From VRUE01 sp035318745 (lineage in GTDB: Bacteria > Actinomycetota > Thermoleophilia > Solirubrobacterales > 70-9), in contig DATHEA010000021.1 of the NCBI GenBank assembly GCA_035318745.1, positions 124,001 to 188,000 on the forward strand: a DNA stretch of 64,000 bases, read 5' to 3'. Shown here in pieces: positions 61,267 through 64,000 of the stretch (positions within the stretch are counted from its first letter, which is position 1; the number at the start of each line of letters is the position of its first letter). Both the position numbers and the translations under genes were made by a program. A model generated the notes under the pieces. The model had not been told where the DNA came from. It ran no database searches and saw only the letters and a list, made by a program, of their open reading frames with translations.

Positions 61267-62271
61267 TTAAGGGTAGGCCGGGGCGCCGACACCCATCCGC
61301 CCGCGCACGTCGGCCAGCGTCGGCGCGGCAATCGCGCGGGCCTTCGCGGCCCCGGCAGCCAGCACCTGCTCCAAGGCCGCCTGATCGGAGCGCAGCTCGG
61401 CATAGCGCTCGCGCAGCGGGGCCAGCATCTCGACCACGCCCTCGGCGACAGCGGCCTTGAAGTCGCCATAGCCGCCCCCCTCGAACTCGCGCTCGATCTC
61501 GGCCGGGTCGACGCCACGGGCGACGGCGAGGACGTCGATCAGGTTGGTGACTCCCGGCTTGTCCTCGCGGCGGACGATCTCGCGGCCGGAGTCGGTGACG
61601 GCGCTGCCGAGCTTCTTGCGGATCGCGTCGGGCTCGTCGAGCACGTAAACGGTGCCTGCCTCGGTTCCGGCGGTGGTCGACATCTTCCGCTCCGGCTCCT
61701 GCAGGTCCATCACCCGTGCCCCGACCGCCGGAATCCGGTGCTCGGGCTCGACCAGCGTCTCGCCGAAGCGCTCGTTGAAGCGGCGGGCGATCTCCCGCAT
61801 CAGCTCGATGTGCTGAAGCTGATCCTCGCCGACCGGCACCTCGGTCGCCCTGTAGGCGAGCACGTCGGCCGCCTGCAACACCGGGTAGAAGAAGAGGGCG
61901 GCGGAGACGAGCCCGCGCTGCTTCGCCGACTTTTCCTTGAACTGGGTCATGCGATTGAGGTCGCCGTAAGCGGTGACCGAGGAGAGCAGCCAGGTCAGCT
62001 CGGTGTGCTCCTGCAAGTCGGACTGGCGGAAGAGGATGCAGCGCTCGGAATCGAGGCCGGCGGCAAGCAGGATCGCCGCCGTGTCATAGACCCGCTCGCG
62101 CAGCTCGGCCGGGTCGAAAGCGACCGAGAGGGCGTGCAGGTCGACGATGCAGAAGATCGCCGGCTCGCCCCGCTCCTGACCCTCGACGTACTGGCGGATC
62201 GCACCGATGTAGTTACCGAGGTGCTTGCGGCCGGTCGGCTGGATGCCGCTGAAGATGATCGGGGCGCTCAC
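61267..62271 (-). CDS. trpS: Tryptophanyl-tRNA synthetase
   Basis: 334 residues from GTG 62271 (VSAPIIFSGIQPTGRKHLGNYIGAI); the 17 codons upstream lie in the palindromic gap. The HIGH motif appears as HLGN and KMSKS as KMSTT; ADVLAYRATEVPVGEDQLQHIEL is the class Ic signature. It charges tRNA-Trp. Upstream of scpA. Confidence 0.95.
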   Translation of the reverse strand: MSAPIIFSGIQPTGRKHLGNYIGAIRQYVEGQERGEPAIFCIVDLHALSVAFDPAELRERVYDTAAILLAAGLDSERCILFRQSDLQEHTELTWLLSSVTAYGDLNRMTQFKEKSAKQRGLVSAALFFYPVLQAADVLAYRATEVPVGEDQLQHIELMREIARRFNERFGETLVEPEHRIPAVGARVMDLQEPERKMSTTAGTEAGTVYVLDEPDAIRKKLGSAVTDSGREIVRREDKPGVTNLIDVLAVARGVDPAEIEREFEGGGYGDFKAAVAEGVVEMLAPLRERYAELRSDQAALEQVLAAGAAKARAIAAPTLADVRGRMGVGAPAYP

Positions 62272-62290
62272 GGGGCGGAGCCTATTAGGG

Positions 62291-62387
62291 GGCCACGGGC
62301 GGGGTGCCCCTCGCCCCGACAATCAACGGTCTAATTAGACCGTTGATTTGAGTATCCGTCGGTTCGAGGGGCACCCCGCCCGTGGCC
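62291..62387. repeat. Nested palindrome between the MFS gene and trpS
   Basis: Perfect 23-bp arms 62291-62313/62365-62387 enclose CCGAC/GTCGG and a perfect 28-bp palindrome at 62321-62348 with centre CTAATTAG. The inner dyad is much more AT-rich than its surroundings. It lies between the MFS stop and the trpS start, about 50 nt before the trpS GTG. It could terminate MFS transcription, and the inner dyad could be an operator. Confidence 0.65.
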
Positions 62388-62416
62388 TCGAGGGGCTCCG
62401 ATGTGGGCTCCGGCGC

Positions 62417-64000
62417 TTAAGCTGGTTCGGGCTCCGGTGCCTCACCGCTTGGGGGGAGCTGTTTTTGATCGTGGCAGTCGGCGTCGGCGCCGTGGCCGCA
62501 CTCGCCTGCCTGGGCCGAACCGCGGCTCGCCACGGCCTCGACCCGGCGTCGCGGGTTTTCGATCCCGAATCCGGCGACGATGCCGCCGGCGATCATCAGC
62601 AGGCCGGCGATCAGGACGCCGAGGTGAAACGCCGAGGTGGATGCGTCGGAGGAGGCGGTCCGAACGCGCGCCGCGGCAGCCGGCGGAAGCCGCCTGGTCG
62701 AGGGAACCGCCAGCGGCTGCTTCTTCGCCTCGGCGATCGCGTGGCTCGCCCTCGGCCCGAGCGGGCGGTCGCCGAGGTTGCCGTCGAGGGTCGAGCCGAA
62801 GCTGGCCGAGATCACGGCGCCCAGTACCGCGATTGCCAGCAGGCCGGCCACACGCGAGATGCCGTTGTTGACGCCGGAGGCGATGCCGACGTGGCGTTCC
62901 TCGACCGAGTCGAGCACGGTCGCGGTCAGTGGGGCCACGGTCGCAGAGAGGCCGAGACCGAAGATCAGGATCGCGGGCAGCACCTCGGTCAGGTAGTCGG
63001 CATCGGCGTTGACCATCAACAGCAGGATCAAGCCGATTCCACCGACGATCGGCCCGCCGCACATCGGCAGTCGCGGCCCCGTTCCCGAGGCAAGCTTGCC
63101 CCAGCGTGGCGAGAGGAAGAAGAGGATCAGCGAGATCGGCGTCGTCGCCAGGCCCGCCTCGATCGGAGAGTAGCCACCCACCTGCTGGAGGAAGAGACCG
63201 ACGAAGAAGAGTCCGCCGATCAGGCCCGCGTAGGCGCTGAGCGTGGTCAGGTTGGCGACCCAGAAGTTGCGGATCTTGAACAGGGCGAGGTCGAGCATCG
63301 GATGGCGGGCGCGCGCCTCGCGGACCACGAACAGGACGAAGCAGGCGATCCCCGCGATCATCGGCACCCAGACCGTCGGGTCTCCCCAGCCGTGGGTCGG
63401 CTGCTCGATCAGGGCGAAGACCGGCCCGGCCAGGCCGGCTGCCGAGAGCCCGATTCCGAGCCAGTCGACGCCGCGGAACGCGTCCGGGTTGCGGCTCTCC
63501 TCGACCGAGTGCAGGGTGAGCGCCACGGTGACCGCGATCAGGGGAATGTTGACCCAGAAGACCGCCCGCCAAGAGAGGGTTTCGACCAATGCTCCACCGC
63601 CGGCCGGGCCGAGCACGGTCGCGATTCCGGTCCAGGCGGTCCAGGTGCCAACCGCCTTGCCGCGCGCCGCCCCCTCGAAAGTGGCGGCGACGATCGCCAG
63701 CGAGCCGGGAACGAGCAGCGCCCCGGCGATCCCCTGCAGGGCGCGGGCGCCGACGAGGAACTCGACGTTCGGCGACAGCGCGCAGAGGACAGAGGTGGCG
63801 CCGAATCCGATCAGGCCGAAGACGAACATCCGCCTCCGCCCTAGCTGGTCGCCGAGCGAGCCGCCGACAAGGAGCAGCGAGACCAGCGTCAACATGTAGG
63901 CCTCGACCACCCACTGCTGTCCCGCCAGGCCCGCGTTCAGGTCGTCGGCGATCGCCGGCAGCGCCACGTTGACCACGGTCGAGTCGAGGAAGACGACCGT
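62417..64000 (-). CDS. DHA2-type MFS drug exporter, 5' partial
   Basis: The frame runs off the right edge; 528 residues are visible. Begins inside TVVFLDSTVVNVALPAIADDL, motif D1 of the EmrB/QacA family, with LGDQLGRRRMFVFGLIGFG as motif A and about 13 membrane segments visible. Proton-driven export of drugs or metabolites. The C-terminus is charged and cytoplasmic. No regulator gene is in view. Confidence 0.88.
   Translation of the reverse strand, partial: TVVFLDSTVVNVALPAIADDLNAGLAGQQWVVEAYMLTLVSLLLVGGSLGDQLGRRRMFVFGLIGFGATSVLCALSPNVEFLVGARALQGIAGALLVPGSLAIVAATFEGAARGKAVGTWTAWTGIATVLGPAGGGALVETLSWRAVFWVNIPLIAVTVALTLHSVEESRNPDAFRGVDWLGIGLSAAGLAGPVFALIEQPTHGWGDPTVWVPMIAGIACFVLFVVREARARHPMLDLALFKIRNFWVANLTTLSAYAGLIGGLFFVGLFLQQVGGYSPIEAGLATTPISLILFFLSPRWGKLASGTGPRLPMCGGPIVGGIGLILLLMVNADADYLTEVLPAILIFGLGLSATVAPLTATVLDSVEERHVGIASGVNNGISRVAGLLAIAVLGAVISASFGSTLDGNLGDRPLGPRASHAIAEAKKQPLAVPSTRRLPPAAAARVRTASSDASTSAFHLGVLIAGLLMIAGGIVAGFGIENPRRRVEAVASRGSAQAGECGHGADADCHDQKQLPPSGEAPEPEPA

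Noticed and set aside
60127..62334. 735-codon frame opposite scpA, scpB and trpS
   Set aside because: Long only because stop codons are rare in this base composition; three real genes are on the other strand.
62291..62387. T-box leader for trpS
   Set aside because: No T-box sequence AGGGTGGNACCGCG and no specifier loop; only nested dyads are seen.

Overview
This is a GC-rich chromosomal window, densely packed with short gaps and many stop/start overlaps, from an actinobacterium. It has WhiG-type sigma, Ffh/FtsY, zinc-type bL28 and bL32, and the conserved order comM-dprA, rplS-lepB-rnhB, rpsP-khpA-trmD and rpmF-plsX-acpP-rnc-smc-ftsY-ffh. The overall style (frequent GTG/TTG starts, EF-G paralogue, small zinc-ribbon proteins) suggests Thermoleophilia/Solirubrobacterales, but that placement is inference. 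No rRNA, tRNA, CRISPR array, prophage or IS transposase was seen. Nearly everything is core housekeeping.

Layout. 1-13.6 kb: a protease fragment, VOC protein, RNase HI, a zinc-ribbon protein, EF-G2, WhiG sigma, XerC, an L,D-transpeptidase, a folate-ligase-like protein, an alpha/beta hydrolase, ilvD, thiD, dprA and comM. 13.7-20 kb: yraN, rnhB, lepB, rplS with a long acidic tail, trmD, khpA, rpsP, ffh and ftsY; rimM is missing from its usual slot. 20-31.5 kb: an SMC that appears to lack the hinge, rnc, acpP, plsX, rpmF, a methyltransferase, yceD (turned around relative to rpmF), a coiled-coil protein, coaD, rsmD, recG and fakA. 31.6-35.2 kb: an MMPL transporter, a 450-nt gene-free cluster of structured repeats, rpmB and a Phd/PIN toxin-antitoxin pair. 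35.2-43 kb: the riboflavin operon ribD-ribE-ribBA-ribH, a GT2 glycosyltransferase, a flippase and a cation/proton antiporter. 43-54 kb: rpe, a zinc ribbon, rsmB, fmt, def, priA, a PH-domain protein, metK, der, cmk and aroA. 54-64 kb: tyrA, DAHP synthase, an orphan membrane protein, hisC, aroH chorismate mutase, rluB, scpB, scpA, trpS and a partial DHA2-type MFS pump.

The most unusual feature is a set of dispersed palindromic elements. At least three families occur as two diverged copies each (A: about 14.1 and 17.2 kb; B: 24.8 and 26.0 kb; C: 33.9 and 34.2 kb). Each has a conserved core closed by a long perfect or near-perfect stem. In B and C the differences between copies are compensated across the stems. 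A fourth family (E) lies in frame inside recG and ribD, and another palindrome encodes the C-terminal tail of smc. Further single-copy dyads follow ffh, scpB and the MFS gene. Nearly all intergenic copies lie immediately after the 3' end of a gene. I do not recognise these families; they are the best candidate here for an undescribed system (structured 3'-UTR RNAs and/or mobile palindromes).
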